NCBI GenBank assembly: GCA_026873275.1
Contig: JANTUC010000003.1
Coordinates: 2,356,001-2,420,000, forward strand
DNA length: 64,000 bases
Direction of reading: 5' to 3'
Source: Pseudopithomyces maydicus
Lineage: Eukaryota; Ascomycota; Dothideomycetes; Pleosporales; Didymosphaeriaceae
Shown piece by piece: positions 1 to 11,807 of the stretch (its first letter is position 1; each line of letters begins with the position of its first letter). A model generated the notes under the pieces. That model was not told where the DNA came from. It was given only the letters and a program-made list of their open reading frames with translations, and searched no databases. The position numbers were made by a program, and so were the translations under genes.

Positions 1-2341
1 CACACAGTACCCCGATTAGCGGCTACCTAACGGGGTAAGTACGCGGATATCAATCCCAGATAGAGGATCGCATCAGGGCTGGCGGCGGATTGCGCATATA
101 ACATCATTGATAACAGCTGTCTATTAACGGTCTCGCCCGGGGGTACATCATGGGGCAGTGTCTTGGTACATACATAGATAAAGTGAGTTTTCGTATAAGG
201 AGCAGATCTTCCGCCAAATCATTGCCGGAACACTCTCTTCCCTATACACTCTCAGCATGGATGACACCCACTCGATCGCCGACTCTTTCACCATAGTCGC
301 TCGCAGGGCTTCTAGATTCTTCCCAGATTCGAAATCTCCACATACTGAGATATCCGCAGCACAGCAAGGGGACCCGGATGAAATACACATAGTCAACACC
401 GAGAGCGAAACATCTCAAGGAAAGGAGGATGCAGCAGCGACCAAGCGTTCATCGTGCAAAGTGCGCCGCTGGGTGCGTACGAGATTGTGGCGTCGATCCA
501 ACTGACGAACATCGCGATGAAAGAAGACCAGAAGGTGGAAGGGAGGTCGCGCAACTCATACGACACTAGATCAAGCAACTATGACGCGCCTGAGCCGCTG
601 TTTCATCTCGACATTGTACACATAGTCAACTGGATATGAATAAACACCCAGAGAACCAGATTTAGATTGTATGTTATGGACTGTAACGTGGCCACAAGCG
701 CAAGCACACTTGACCGTAAGTAGTAAAGGATACTTTACCACAAAATTTTACTGAAGGCTTTCTAGCGGGAACCATCATGCCAATTCAAAGCAGCTGAAAA
801 GAAGAAATATCACGGGTTTTCTATAGGACATCACATCGATACTCGGCTTGGTCATAGCTTCGAGCGACATCCTTTCGGTCTCATTGTCTTGGCGGAAAAG
901 GCCATCATGGTATTACGGAATAAACAACAAGACATGACAGTCACATGGCATTATCATCAAAAATCTGATGCGAGAAAGGACCGAGGAGGGACGGGCGCAG
1001 CCCAACCCGAAACCTACTCGCTTCCGTCTGACAGTAAGCGAATTCTAGATAATAAACTTATATTGCTCGAAAGTATTTCGACCCGTGCTCATAGCGACAA
1101 TTACGTTTGAAAATGTGTACACGTTAATTATTTAATGTGAACTCGCCTTCTGATATCCAGGTAACGAGTGAAAACTGAGGTGCATACATATGTGGCTATG
1201 TTCAACTCAGTGGTATCCTAGACGTTAACGGTGGCGTTGATAGAGCTGGCAACAACCCACGCACATTGTGAAAGATACTAGAGCTCTCGGCCATGGTATA
1301 GTAGGAATGCAGTAATATTTTACCATGGATCAAGTGAAAAGCTAGTATGCTGATACCGCCTTTTGAGAATCCGAGAGCATCGAAGAAGATTCGTCAAGAA
1401 ACGTTCTTGGGAAAAGAATTTGCAAGTACCATCAAGAAAGTACCCATAGTGAGACAGTGAAAAGGGGACCGGAGTCAAGCTCTAATTTTTTCCGTGTTCT
1501 TCACTCTACGCTACTTGAACGGTGCGTGTTTAATTCAACACTAAAGAACTGTGATTTTCCACAAAGCAGCACAGTTTGTTGCATTAGATGTTGTACACAT
1601 CCTCTTGGCAAGAACAAGTTATGCAGTAAAGTAGCATGCATATAGATCAGAGGCGATGTCGATCAGATTTAGACTGGATGGTTGAAAGACCGACATATGC
1701 CTGCACCTGACGGATACCTATGTAGTTGCCTATGGGATGCATATGTGCAGATATCCGACTGCTGTCGATATCGAGTCGAGACCGCAGCGTTCAACCTTCC
1801 CTTGATCTGTATTTCAGCCTCATGGCCTGTGAAACAACATGCCTAGTTTGATACCGCCACTAGCTCGGGGGTTGTGAAATGGCAGAGAATTGGCACATGC
1901 CGCCTAACTGTGTTGAGATGGACTAACGGTACATATGTATGGCATCGGCCGGCGCGCACGTGTCGTTAAAAACGCTAAGTTTGTTTGCCCTGCATTACTC
2001 GATGGTGTCCGTAAAAACGTGGAGGGAAAGAATATGGTAACTTTGACCAAACCTTGGCAGTGCATGGCGAAACTCACGGTCTGGGCCAGTTTCCAAGCGC
2101 CCGGGCCAGCTTCGGCACCTTGTCGAGCTGATCGGCAACCGATGAGCCTCACCGAAGCCCACAAGACGGGGGCGACTTCACAATCACGCGCACGCTGCAC
2201 GACTAACTTGTGCTGTCTAGGAGGTATCGCTCATCCACGGAATTTCGGACGAACGGTTTACTTCCATCTTGTCAGAGTCATGCACTGGCCCCGTTCGGAA
2301 GCACACGTGCACTGCTAGGCTGAGTGCGACGACACATCAAC
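1..2341. other. gene-poor left flank
   Basis: No supportable gene is visible. Short ORFs are scattered on both strands, but none has a recognisable domain or a convincing splice structure. The longest with a real ATG are 82 codons at 257 and 127 codons at 1935. No transposase motif, terminal repeat or simple-sequence array was recognised. The stretch could be relic sequence plus the promoter of the membrane-protein gene that follows. Confidence 0.5.
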
Positions 2342-3453
2342 ATGCACTCCCTGGACAAGGGGACGCCGATCCCAACGGAGAGGACATTGACAGTGAAGCA
2401 TACCCTTGTCACTCACATGGTCACGTACTAACTCGCCAAAGGTCACCATGTGGACGTTGTGCGCTGTGGCACTGGTTTTCTTGGCATCCCGATTTGCAGT
2501 TCGCCTGTCAACGAAAGGGAAGATTATGGCCAACGACTACTTCCTTTTGGCCGCCATTCCATTCTTACTGGCTGGATTTGCTCTTCTCCAATCATCCAAC
2601 CAGTTGTTATATGACACTGAGAACGCCTTCGAAAACATGCCAATTTCACAGCCTGCCGCGGCGACGCGGCGTCTCGTGGCAGCTGTGGAATTGCTATGGA
2701 TCACTACATACTGTGTAAAGTTCTGCTATCTCGCCCAGTTCAAATTCTATAAGCCACCATATGCGTATGTAGACCCATTGCTCACGAAATACTATTGGAC
2801 GGTGATTGGGCTCTGTTGTGCTGGGCTTGTCTTTACAATCATCCAACCTATTGTTCTTTGCAAAAGCCCAGGTACGTCAATATGCCTCTCCAGCCAACGT
2901 GGTTGATGTTTATAGAGCGATGTCGATACCTTGATGGCTCCGATACCAGAAACTGGGAAGTTGCTGTCACAGCCATTGATATCATCACGGATCTGCTCGG
3001 TAAGTACATCACCGACGATGTCATTTCGAATCTAAGTAAATGGTAGTCATCTCGATACCTGTTCTGCTCATCTGCATGGCTAACACTGTTCGCTCTCACA
3101 CTATCGTCAACTTTGTTTTCAAAAGCTTGTCTGTCTTCAACATGGTAGTAGCCGCAGTGCGCCTAGCGTTCCAGTACACTGCCAAAGATCATCGAATTCA
3201 CTACGTGATGGTCACATTCTTGTTGGTCGTGGAAACGACCGTCGCACTGATTATGGTCAGCATCTCCAGTTATCGAGTCGTGTTCCTGGAACATTTGACG
3301 GCATGGCTGCAGCGAAAAGATACAGCGCAATCGACTCGTTTGACGGTACGCTTTCCGACAGCGGCTGGTCGAGGCAGAGCTGAAGGCAAGAGTGCTAAAG
3401 TGGCTGGGCCAGACAGTTCATCGTTAGACCTACCCATCTTATCAAGTACCTGA
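2342..3453 (+). CDS. rhodopsin-like fungal integral membrane protein
   Basis: Multi-pass membrane protein of the fungal rhodopsin-domain family (SAT4/PTH11-type architecture). I rebuilt four exons: 2342-2392, 2442-2871, 2916-2999 and 3047-3453, giving 323 residues. All junctions keep frame. Intron 1 (49 bases) has GTGAAG, TACTAAC and AAAG; introns 2 and 3 are 44 and 47 bases. Several hydrophobic segments are visible, and the order fits the family: a D-Y motif after helix 2 (NDYFLL), a helix with WITTYCVKFCYLAQF, and DLLVISIPVLL near helix 6. The cytosolic tail is short and Ser/Arg-rich. Family members are membrane proteins of mostly unknown ligand; no function beyond membrane location is claimed. 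The ATG at 2342 was chosen because splicing joins it in frame to the conserved body. Confidence 0.8.
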
Positions 3454-4363
3454 AAAGTGTGGCTCACCATGGTCGATGAATCTCTTAGATGCTTTTGCGA
3501 TTCATGACTTCGCCGGGAAATTTCTGATCGCCCAGGCTATGTGGGTTCCCGATCGATCGGCGGGCCTGTGCAGATCATCTCGAACTGCACCCAAAGCCAG
3601 CTAACGCGAGCTTAGCCAGGATGCAGTCACTCTGGTATGCAGCTAAGTAAAGGGACTTGTTCAGGTTCCGGGCCAATGGCGCCTTGGTCGTTCTCGCCTC
3701 TCGGCAACTAATGGTCAACGAGCGATACGGTACAAAAAACTTATCGGCAACTTGCGCAATGTACCAACAACCATCATTCTTCCTTCTCAAACAGGCTGCT
3801 ATTCTTGAGCAAAGCATCCATCTGACAATAGAAAAATGCACTGCCCAGATGCGCCATATTGGGGAAGATGGAAAATGAAAGTTGAGATGATCCGCTTGAA
3901 ATTCGGATCGGCAATGCTATGCGCGTCAAAGTTTGGTACCTATAACGTCCTATGATGCGCGGTCGGGAAAAGCAACGAGGGGTACAATGGCGCTTACCAT
4001 TCGAGGCCTCGCACCCCTTGCGGTCCGAAAAGCCAAACATGAACGATTGGCCTGCGCAACAGAAACGCCAAAAGCATTGCTCAAAAGGGGAGACTGAACA
4101 ATCTAACTACAGGGCGATGATCTAAGTGCCGTTGTATAGCTATACCGAACGTGGCAAGGGATCTTCGCTCGCTTTAGAGGTTCCAGCTGGATCATGGTGC
4201 CACTTGGGCGCACTTGCAAAATTCTCCACTCGTGTCTACCACGTTGACATCCGGGACATTGTGGAGCTGAGGTCAGGCCAAGCATGTCAAAAAGACGCCA
4301 GTGCCCGCTCGAACAACGTCAGCTTGCCTGCTGCTCAGCTCCAACACCTTAAGCTCTATCACA
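3454..4363. other. intergenic, between two membrane-receptor genes
   Basis: About 0.9 kb with no gene I can support. It must hold the 3' end of the rhodopsin-like gene and the promoter of the 7TM-RGS gene. Short ORFs on both strands lack ATG starts or homology. Confidence 0.5.
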
Positions 4364-6312
4364 ATGGCAGACTTGGTGGTCACGCCCCTTGGGTGGGCAT
4401 ACATCGGCCTCGACATCGCATGGACAGTTGGCCTACTCTGTGGAATGCTCTTCCTATTTTACCATCGCGAACTTCCCTGTATCAAAATACGAAGGCTTCC
4501 TATCCTTTTCACCGGAACTATTGCACTCCATCTCTATGGCTTCATATGCGTTCTTGGATATACCATTGGACCTTTGGTTCCGTGCATTGCACTGTTCTGG
4601 ATTATGAGGTATGTAATTCCCCTTCACCAACAGCAAAAACTCATCACCTGTAGTATCTATCTTCCATTCGGCATTGCTTTGTTCCACGCTGCAAATAGCC
4701 AATTTCTGCACGTTGCAAGTCGGCAAAAACAGTTTGCCCGCCTCAGTCTGCTGAGCGACAATGCGCCATTGAAACAGGAGGAAGCAGAACAGCTATCAAG
4801 TAGCCGTTGGCGTCGGATACTGCGTGGAGTAGAACGTGCAGACAGGATTGACCGTATGATGTTGTACATCGGCCTAGGGCTAATGGTGCAGGTAAGACTA
4901 CTCAATGTCTTGACCATCTCTCGCTGACTTGACCAGTTTCTTCTGACCATATTTGTCTTCTTTGGCTCTAAAAAGTTCCATCCTACCTACGGTCTATGGA
5001 ACTGGGATTCCAAGCCCCAGAACGTTGATCTTGTGGCATTGGAATGCAGTAAAGGCTGGGAGTGGTGGCTGTCTATTGTGTGGCAGTTTTTCTGGGCTTG
5101 GGTATGCATTGCTCATAACAACATATGATGGACATGGCTAATGCTCGATACCAGATCTATGCACCATACATGTTATGGAAGTCTCGCAGCGTGAACGATG
5201 TTCATAGCTGGCGTCTGCAGACAATTTGTTGCTGTATAGTTGGGTAAGCATCAGCTGCCACGGCGTTGTATTGTGCTTCTGCTAACTGAGCACTCAGTCT
5301 ACCTGCATCCCCTATGTGGCTCGCCGGTCTCTACGCTCCCGGAATGGCATCAGTCAATGCCAGCTTCATTCCACCAATGTGGTTCTCGGCTTCCATATTT
5401 GCCATGGAAGTTATTGTCATTGGATTCCCAATCGCAGAAATCTTCAAGACCCATAAGTTGAGACAAGAAACCTTGGATGCCATCGCAGCATGGGAAAAAC
5501 GACAAGAAATGATCTCACCGGACTCCGCTTTCTCAGACTATTCTACTAAGCAGGGATCTCGATCGAGCAGATCTTTCAACAAAGAGGAGTCTACTCACAC
5601 AAAGGGCTCATCTATTGGTTCGCAACGATCTGACCTATACACAATGTCTGGCCTGGAGAATGCTCTACGCACCAATCCTGTTCCTCTCCTCCAATTCGCA
5701 GCTTTGCGAGACTTTTCAGGGGAGAACGTTAGCTTCCTTACGCATATTTCGGATTGGCGATGCTCATGGTTGCATCTAACAGGGTCAACAACCCAACATC
5801 GCCGACAGCAGTTCGTCGCCGCCGTGCAAATCTACGCACTCTTTGTATCACCCAACTTCTCCGAGTTTCCTATCAATGTCTCTCACCAATGCATGAGGGC
5901 TCTGCGAGACCTCTTCGAAGAACCTGCCAGCTTCGTTTGCCGCAAACGCTCGGTCTCAGCCACCTACTCTCCTACACCATTCAAAGACGTATCACCTGAT
6001 TCTGATTCGACAGTCGATCTCAGGTCTGGCGTCAAGCTCGATAGTCTGGGGCGCGCAAAACTCAACTCAGTAGCGCACGTCGCGGGACCAGGGCATGACG
6101 ACGTTCTTGCCGATTTCCCGATACCCGAAGCCTTCAGAGAAACAGTTTTCGACGCAGCGGAGAAAGAAATCAAGTATTTGGTATTGACAAACACATGGCC
6201 GAAGTTCGTAAACGATGCGTATGCGTCATCGCAGGCCGATAGTGAGGAGAAGATGCAACACAAGGGTTGGTTTGGGAAGACTATTGTCCGTGTGAGGCAA
6301 TTACGCGTTTAA
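4364..6312 (+). CDS. 7TM receptor with C-terminal RGS domain (GprK-like)
   Basis: Predicted G-protein signalling receptor combining seven membrane helices with an RGS (GTPase-accelerating) domain, the layout of Aspergillus GprK and plant AtRGS1. Five exons: 4364-4608, 4654-4891, 4937-5101, 5155-5243 and 5298-6312, 583 residues. Introns are 45, 45, 53 and 54 bases. The first is in frame and could be read through; removing it restores the conserved FWIMSIYLPFGIALF. The 7TM part covers about residues 1-290. The RGS-like region starts near SGLENALRTNPVPLLQFAAL and ends near EIKYLVLTNTWPKFV, with a Ser-rich insert that makes it longer than a minimal RGS domain. The ATG has a strong context (ACAATGG). 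The protein should sit in the plasma membrane and turn off a G-alpha subunit. The upstream neighbour is another membrane protein. Confidence 0.85.
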
Positions 6313-7122
6313 TGTTTAAGACTTTTCTTTTATTCATTCTTCTATATTTGATATCCAGTAATTGTAGTTTTGTAATGTAGTAAAAATTCTCCTGGTAACG
6401 TTCTGAATTGGTCCATGTATGCATAACAAAGAATCATGAAGTCGTACTTGGCTCAAATGATGCCCCATAAATGAACAGATCTTTTCAGGAGGTTGATTCT
6501 TCAGTCCAACTCGCAAGTAAACGATCGAACATTTTAAAAACTACAAAAAAGAATGCCAACAACAGGTCTCTCAGATGATCTCACCAGGTGGTGTCGCCTC
6601 CTTTTGCATTAAGTCCCTATCCCAGCAGTCTGCGTATTTCCCCTTGACTTGCTCACACAAATAACTTGAGCTATTCGATGCCGCCTATTCACGACCAGTA
6701 AACTATGTAGTTTTCTAATCGTTTTTATCCGGTCAGCTACTCTGCCGCTCCCTTTCCCATATACCAAACACTAAACACACAAATTATGTAGAAACACTTA
6801 GTCTATGAATTTATCGGAATTCAGAATATCGCAGGCAATAATATAATGAGGAAGTCTTCAGTCGATTATCGACAACACATGTTAAGAACGCAGAGCCCTT
6901 ATAACTGTCAGGACTATCATACCAAATCCTAGTTAGTGTTCATTTATTCCGAACTCAACTCCGTGCTCGGAGACGTTCTAACCGAAAAGTATTATCTTAT
7001 GTCGTGATTGTTTGATAACTATTTGCACCTTCCTATTTGGTAATAGTGACATGATGCTTGACCCCGTCTTATCCCCGCCAGCTGCTCCCTTCCTCCACTT
7101 CAACCTCACATTTCTATATACC
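6313..7122. other. intergenic
   Basis: About 0.8 kb, AT-rich in parts, with nothing recognisable beyond presumed 3' and 5' flanks of the neighbouring genes. Confidence 0.5.
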
Positions 7123-8846
7123 ATGGCGAAATCTTGGGGGCAACCATTGCCCGTGCAGAGTTCTGCGTCTCGCAATGTGTCAATTCGCAAATCGTTAGCA
7201 TCGAGCCTTGTTCTACTCGGCGCAATCTCGTTCTTTTCCTACGATTACGTCAATGGACTCATCGAACAACAATGGCCCTCCAATTCGGCAGTCTTTTCGG
7301 AGCAAAGATGCCCACAGGTAGAACCTTTGGTTCCATCAAAGAACACGAAAGAGTTGGATGACATGCGGGATTACCTGAATTCCGAAACATTCTTTAACAA
7401 ATCGATTGAGCGACTTTCTGGTGCAGTGCAGATTCCAACACAGTCGTACGACGATATGGGCGATGTAGGCACTGATCCACGCTGGGATATCTTTCACTCC
7501 CTCGGTGATTACTTGGAAAAAGCTTCCCTGCCGTCTACAAGACATTGGACGTAGAGAAAATCAACACGCACGGTCTTCTGTTTACGTGGAAGGGCACCGA
7601 TGCGAAGCTCAAGCCGACTGTGTTCATGGCGCATCAGGATGTTGTACCGGTTCCGGATGCAACAGTCAACCAGTGGACGCATCCGCCATTCAGTGGATAC
7701 TGGGATGGGAAATTCGTCTGGGGACGTGGCGCAAGTGATTGTAAGAATCAGCTCCTGGGCATACTGGAGGCCATAGAAGCACTTGTCCATGCCGAATTCC
7801 AACCCACCCGTACTGTTGTTCTCAGCTTTGGCTTTGATGAAGAGATCTCTGGGCACAGGGGTGCGGGAGAGCTCGCTCAAGTCTTAGTGAAAAGATATGG
7901 ACATGGCGGCGCAGCTGTTATCGTGGACGAAGGTGCAGCAAACTTGAAGAGTTGGGGTGCAAACTGGGCTGTTCCCGGAGTCGGCGAGAAAGGCTACGTT
8001 GATGTGGAAGTAATCGTGCGTATGCCCGGTGGTCATTCATCCATACCACCAGCGCATAATGGTATCGGTGTCGCTGCCGAGCTCATTTCTCTTATCGAAG
8101 CGAATCCCTATGAGCCTGTCCTCAGCGATGACAACCCCTATCTTTCGATGCTATACTGTGGTGCCGAACACGCACCAGAGTTCCCTTCTAAGATGAAGCA
8201 CTTGCTTGGAAAGCGTGCCAAGGCCACTTGCCAGAAACATCCGCAGAAGGATCATCTAGCGCTTGAAGCCGCTAAAGCTGGCCTCGATATCAAATATCTC
8301 TTCACGACCTCTCAGGCCGTGGATCTTATTTCCGGAGGTGTCAAAACGAACGCACTACCTGAACGCACGAGTTTCACCATCAACCACCGCATCAATGTTG
8401 GCTCTTCAGTAGAGAACACCCTTTTCCACGTTGCTCAGCTGTTTACACCAGTTGCACGCAAATACAATCTTACATTGAACGCATTCAACAATGCAACTGA
8501 AACGCCGAACTCACTCAACTTGAGGTCCAGCCCGACGTTCTTAGAGCCAGCACCAGTAACACCTACCGGTCCTGGAACGCCTTTCAGTATCCTTTCAGGA
8601 ACCACAAGGGCCCTGTATGGCGAGGAACTACTTGTTGCACCTGGTATCATGACAGGAAATACTGATACCCGCTACTATTGGGGGCTTAGCGAGCATATTT
8701 TCAGATACAGTATGGGCTGGGACAAGGAACAGGAGGGCATGGGTCGCATTCACACAGTGGATGAGAAGATTGGTGGAAAGGCGCACAGGGATGTCGCGAA
8801 GTGGGTATTTGAATTTGTCCGAAATATGGACGAGGCAGATCTGTAA
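7123..8846 (+). CDS. M20 peptidase, carboxypeptidase S-like, one-base frameshift
   Basis: Zinc metallopeptidase of family M20, like yeast vacuolar carboxypeptidase S, which trims C-terminal residues from peptides. An N-terminal anchor helix lies at about residues 23-42. Metal and catalytic motifs follow: MAHQDVVPV, GRGASDCKNQ, FGFDEEISG and, near the end, IHTVDEK. The reading frame breaks between 7517 and 7528 (after about residue 131). Upstream the frame reads DYLEKA then runs to a stop; downstream VYKTLDVEKINTHG continues in another frame. One extra base, for example a sixth A in the run at 7517-7521, would give one protein of about 574 residues. No intron with GT-AG ends repairs it. Start: ATG at 7123, context ACCATGG. 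It may be a sequencing error or a real lesion; the window-wide pattern favours error. The next gene is convergent. Confidence 0.85.
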
Positions 8847-9051
8847 GCCTGATACCCCGAAAGGTCTTCGTGACTGTAACGACGAGGTTTTATGTCACAA
8901 TGCAAATAAGCTAGAGGGGGTCCAACGCATTGGCAAGAGGTGTGTAAGAGATTTCATGTCACGTATTGAATTATGTTTTGCCCGTTCAGCTCAAGGGACG
9001 CTCTTTCATGATTATGTTTGTATGTCGTACGGTCAACATGTCTAAACAGCC

Positions 9052-10158
9052 TCAGCCTCGCATGAAATCAGACCAGTCGTTGTCTTTAACGAAATCTCCC
9101 CATGTTGTCAACTTTTCATCTTCCAGTAGAATCTATAACATTGTTTAGCTGCCTTTATCAAGCATATCTTATTTGTGGAACTGACCTCGCTGGCTTGGAT
9201 GACACCTTCTTGGTGCAACAACTTGCCCTCGTAGTCGCGATAAGCAAGGCCCACTTCCCATATGGCTTTTACAATGAATTCCGGGAATCCCAATTTCTTG
9301 AGCTGGCTTAGACTCTCCTGGTCACTAATATGCTCAAAAACGGATTCTTTTCCGACATGGGCCCCCCAAATCTCTAGCTGCTCTCTTATGGACACCTTAT
9401 TCGCTACCACAAGACTGACTGTCTTGCCACCCTTCAATTCATCACCGATTGTCAAGATCGACTGTACTGCCTTACCCACATCTCTCGCATCGATAAGCGG
9501 CATGTGCGTCTCGGGGTTGAAGACCAATCTCTGCACCCATAGTTCTTTTCCATCTTCAGTGATAGTTTTCTTGGGTGCAAAAACATCGCTGAACTGTTGC
9601 CAAAGCTGCATGTACGTTCCAACCCATAGGATTGTTGTTTTCTTCGATAACTCTCTGTACGTACTTTGCAGCTGGTCTACAACCGAAGCTTTACCATCAA
9701 AGTGCACAACATTGTTGTACTTTCCTTCGCTCACTTGGCGAATACTTGGCAGTGAAGAATAAATAAGATGCTCGAGCGTAGTGGATTCCGCAAGGACATC
9801 CAAGACCCGCTTTGCCTGCGCTGTTTCTCTTTGGGCACCTTCATCAGCGCAAGAAAAGAAATCGGTCACCAGGAAGACTGCATGGGCGTCGTTCAAAGCT
9901 TTAGGAAGCGAGTCCAAGTCATCGAGATCAGCGTGGACGACTTCGGCTCCGTATTTGGCCAACTTCTGAGCAGCGGCGGAGGAGGTGTTTCTAGTTAGGG
10001 CGCGGACTCGATAGGGGCTGGAAGTGCGGTTGAGGAAGTGGGAAATTATTGCACCGCCCTTGGGTAATTTTAGCATCTTCGATACGCAAGCTACTCGAGG
10101 AGGGACGAACCTGGTGACCTGTCGCCCCGAAGACGGCAAGAATTTTTTTATCGGTCAT
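9052..10158 (-). CDS. NmrA-like NAD(P)-binding protein
   Basis: Rossmann-fold protein of the NmrA/atypical SDR family, whose members sense or use NAD(P) and can act as redox-linked regulators. Three exons (complement): 10111-10158, 9186-10058 and 9052-9132, 333 residues. The first 16 codons lie before a 52-base intron. Splicing creates the dinucleotide motif VFGATGHQGGAIISHFL, which is otherwise absent. A second intron (53 bases, donor GTCAGT) leads to a last exon ending in DEKLTTWGDFVKDNDW, typical of the family C-terminus. Without these introns an ORF-only call would have a wrong N-terminus and C-terminus. No catalytic Tyr-xxx-Lys is obvious, as usual for NmrA-type proteins. It is convergent with the M20 peptidase. 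Substrate unknown. Confidence 0.85.
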
Positions 10159-10705
10159 GATGTATCAAAGTAGACCGGGGAAGTGTTCACGATTTTATAC
10201 TTATTTGTAGTCTTTGAGCATAAGTGGTTTCTTTTATAAATACGAAGAGTCGTTTCAATGCGCGCTTGGAAACGAAGATGCGTACTGGACATGTACCTGC
10301 GCATGCAGATGGCACTTATATAACTGTAGCGGTGAATCTGTACCATTTTCTAAAATATTAATTGTACTGTTTACATGGACGTGTATGTAATCAGGCAGAC
10401 CAATCATAGCGAGCGACAAATGTCAGAAATGTGTCAGAACGTCAGAGAAGGCCCCGTCTATTGGAGGAGTTTCATTAACAGTTTGTATTCTACACATCAA
10501 TAGGGTGAGGGGGCTCAGGTACTCTTACAACTAGTGCAATAGTATGGAGCGAAACGATGCTATTCAGAGACTGGAATCCGCTTATCAGCAGCTGCCCCCG
10601 CAGGTTGCTCACTTGATACTGAAACATGGTTCTTCTATGAGCAGCAACAGTAGTACACGATGGCTCGACAATGGACGAATGCAGTTCTTGGAGACGGCTT
10701 GTGTA

Positions 10706-10782
10706 CTTCTTGGGCGCTTCTTGGGCGCTTCTTGGGCGCTTCTTGGGTGCTTCTTGGGTGCTTCTTGGGTGCTTCTTGGGCG
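10706..10782. repeat. 11-base minisatellite, seven units
   Basis: Seven head-to-tail copies of CTTCTTGGGYG. Units 1-3 and 7 end in GCG and units 4-6 in GTG, so the only variation is C to T at one CpG. A degenerate partial copy follows. Because 11 is not a multiple of three, each strand shows long open frames through the array, which explains several apparent low-complexity ORFs here. Confidence 0.95.
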
Positions 10783-10956
10783 CTTGGGCATTTGTTGGGT
10801 ACTTGCTGTGTACTTTTATGGGCATCATCTGTGCAACAGCATCAGTCTGTGCCTTCTGTAACACTACACCGGCCATGGAAGTCGGGTTGGTTAATACAAG
10901 GTGATGTTTGAAGGTAGCGGGCACCTTTGGTCGCAGGTGAGGGACGCGTCATATAA

Positions 10957-10964
10957 TGACGTCA
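10957..10964. promoter_or_regulatory. palindromic CRE/ATF-type site TGACGTCA
   Basis: Perfect eight-base palindrome matching the consensus bound by ATF/CREB-type bZIP proteins. It lies about 850 bases before the aspartic protease start and about 800 before the NmrA start. Function is inferred from the motif alone; such an octamer can occur by chance. Confidence 0.35.
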
Positions 10965-11807
10965 CAATGGCCGTCGACCTTCCCCCCGGGAACAGCGTAG
11001 CTACGTACCACGACTGTCGCCTGCGCCCTGGTTTCCGGTTTCGATTGCGCCAACAGCAAGTACGGTATGTAGACGACCCTTGTTCAATATACGAACGTCA
11101 GACTCTGCTCCGACGTGCCTGTGTGGTGGTGTCCTTATCACTGACCGATGACCCCGGCCTTCACACCCCCGAGCTGAGCCAGAGCGTTCGAAAGTCCACG
11201 GCTGCAGTGCATCGTCATAATCACGGCAGCTGAGCCAAGCGATAGTGTGACCAGGTTAGACTAGCATACACGCATGCAAGCCAGCGGACACACCCTTTAG
11301 TCGCGTTGCCGGAAGCCACCTTTCGCTCAACCCTGCCGCCTAGCGTGCAGGCTGGTAGCTGCATCATGGAACTACCGGTACCGTGTCTTCACACAAAACA
11401 ATCCAGGGCGAGCAGGTACCAACGCTAATGCAGTGAGATCATGCACACGGCCAGGATCGTCGGGGAGGCTTGTCAAGGCTTGGTGAAGCTTAATGGTCCT
11501 TTCCTTGAATTTGTGATCACTCACCCTGGTCGCCAGACCTGTTTCTGGGTCTTGTGCTCCCACATTGGCTTGAAATCACTATCCAAGTGGAGCCGGGGAA
11601 ACGGTTGATGAGACATCGTGGGGGCGCGTGAATACGGGGCGAGCACCTTTGTCTCATCTTTTGCTTTGGTTATTCAATTCGTTCAAGTGCTGGCACTTTA
11701 TATGAGCGTCTGACCGTTTCCTTCTGTCGTTCTTTTATTTGCTTTTCCTCCATAGAACTTACACAAAGACTCAATACAATCACGAACAACACAACCAATT
11801 ATCCACC

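Larger units (their letters stand above)
10159..11807. other. intergenic with minisatellite
   Basis: About 1.65 kb between the NmrA gene and the aspartic protease. It holds an 11-base tandem repeat and a palindromic CRE-type site (both listed separately). A 128-codon minus-strand ORF starting at an ATG at 10876 crosses the repeat. Its Lys/Arg/Pro-rich middle is simply the repeat read in one frame, so I do not call it a gene. Confidence 0.5.

Noticed and set aside
257..505. 82-codon plus-strand ORF with ATG
   Set aside because: No family recognised, no splice context and flanked by non-coding-looking sequence; cannot be told from chance.
1935..2318. 127-codon plus-strand ORF with ATG
   Set aside because: No domain, unlike-protein composition, and it overlaps the expected promoter of the rhodopsin-like gene.
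7123..8846. True pseudogene status for the M20 peptidase
   Set aside because: A single missing base with no other damage, and the same lesion type in five other genes, makes sequence error more likely; not excluded.
10490..10924. Minus-strand ORF with Lys/Arg/Pro-rich repeats
   Set aside because: The repeats are the 11-base minisatellite read in one frame; frames on both strands are equally open and the listed start is not ATG.
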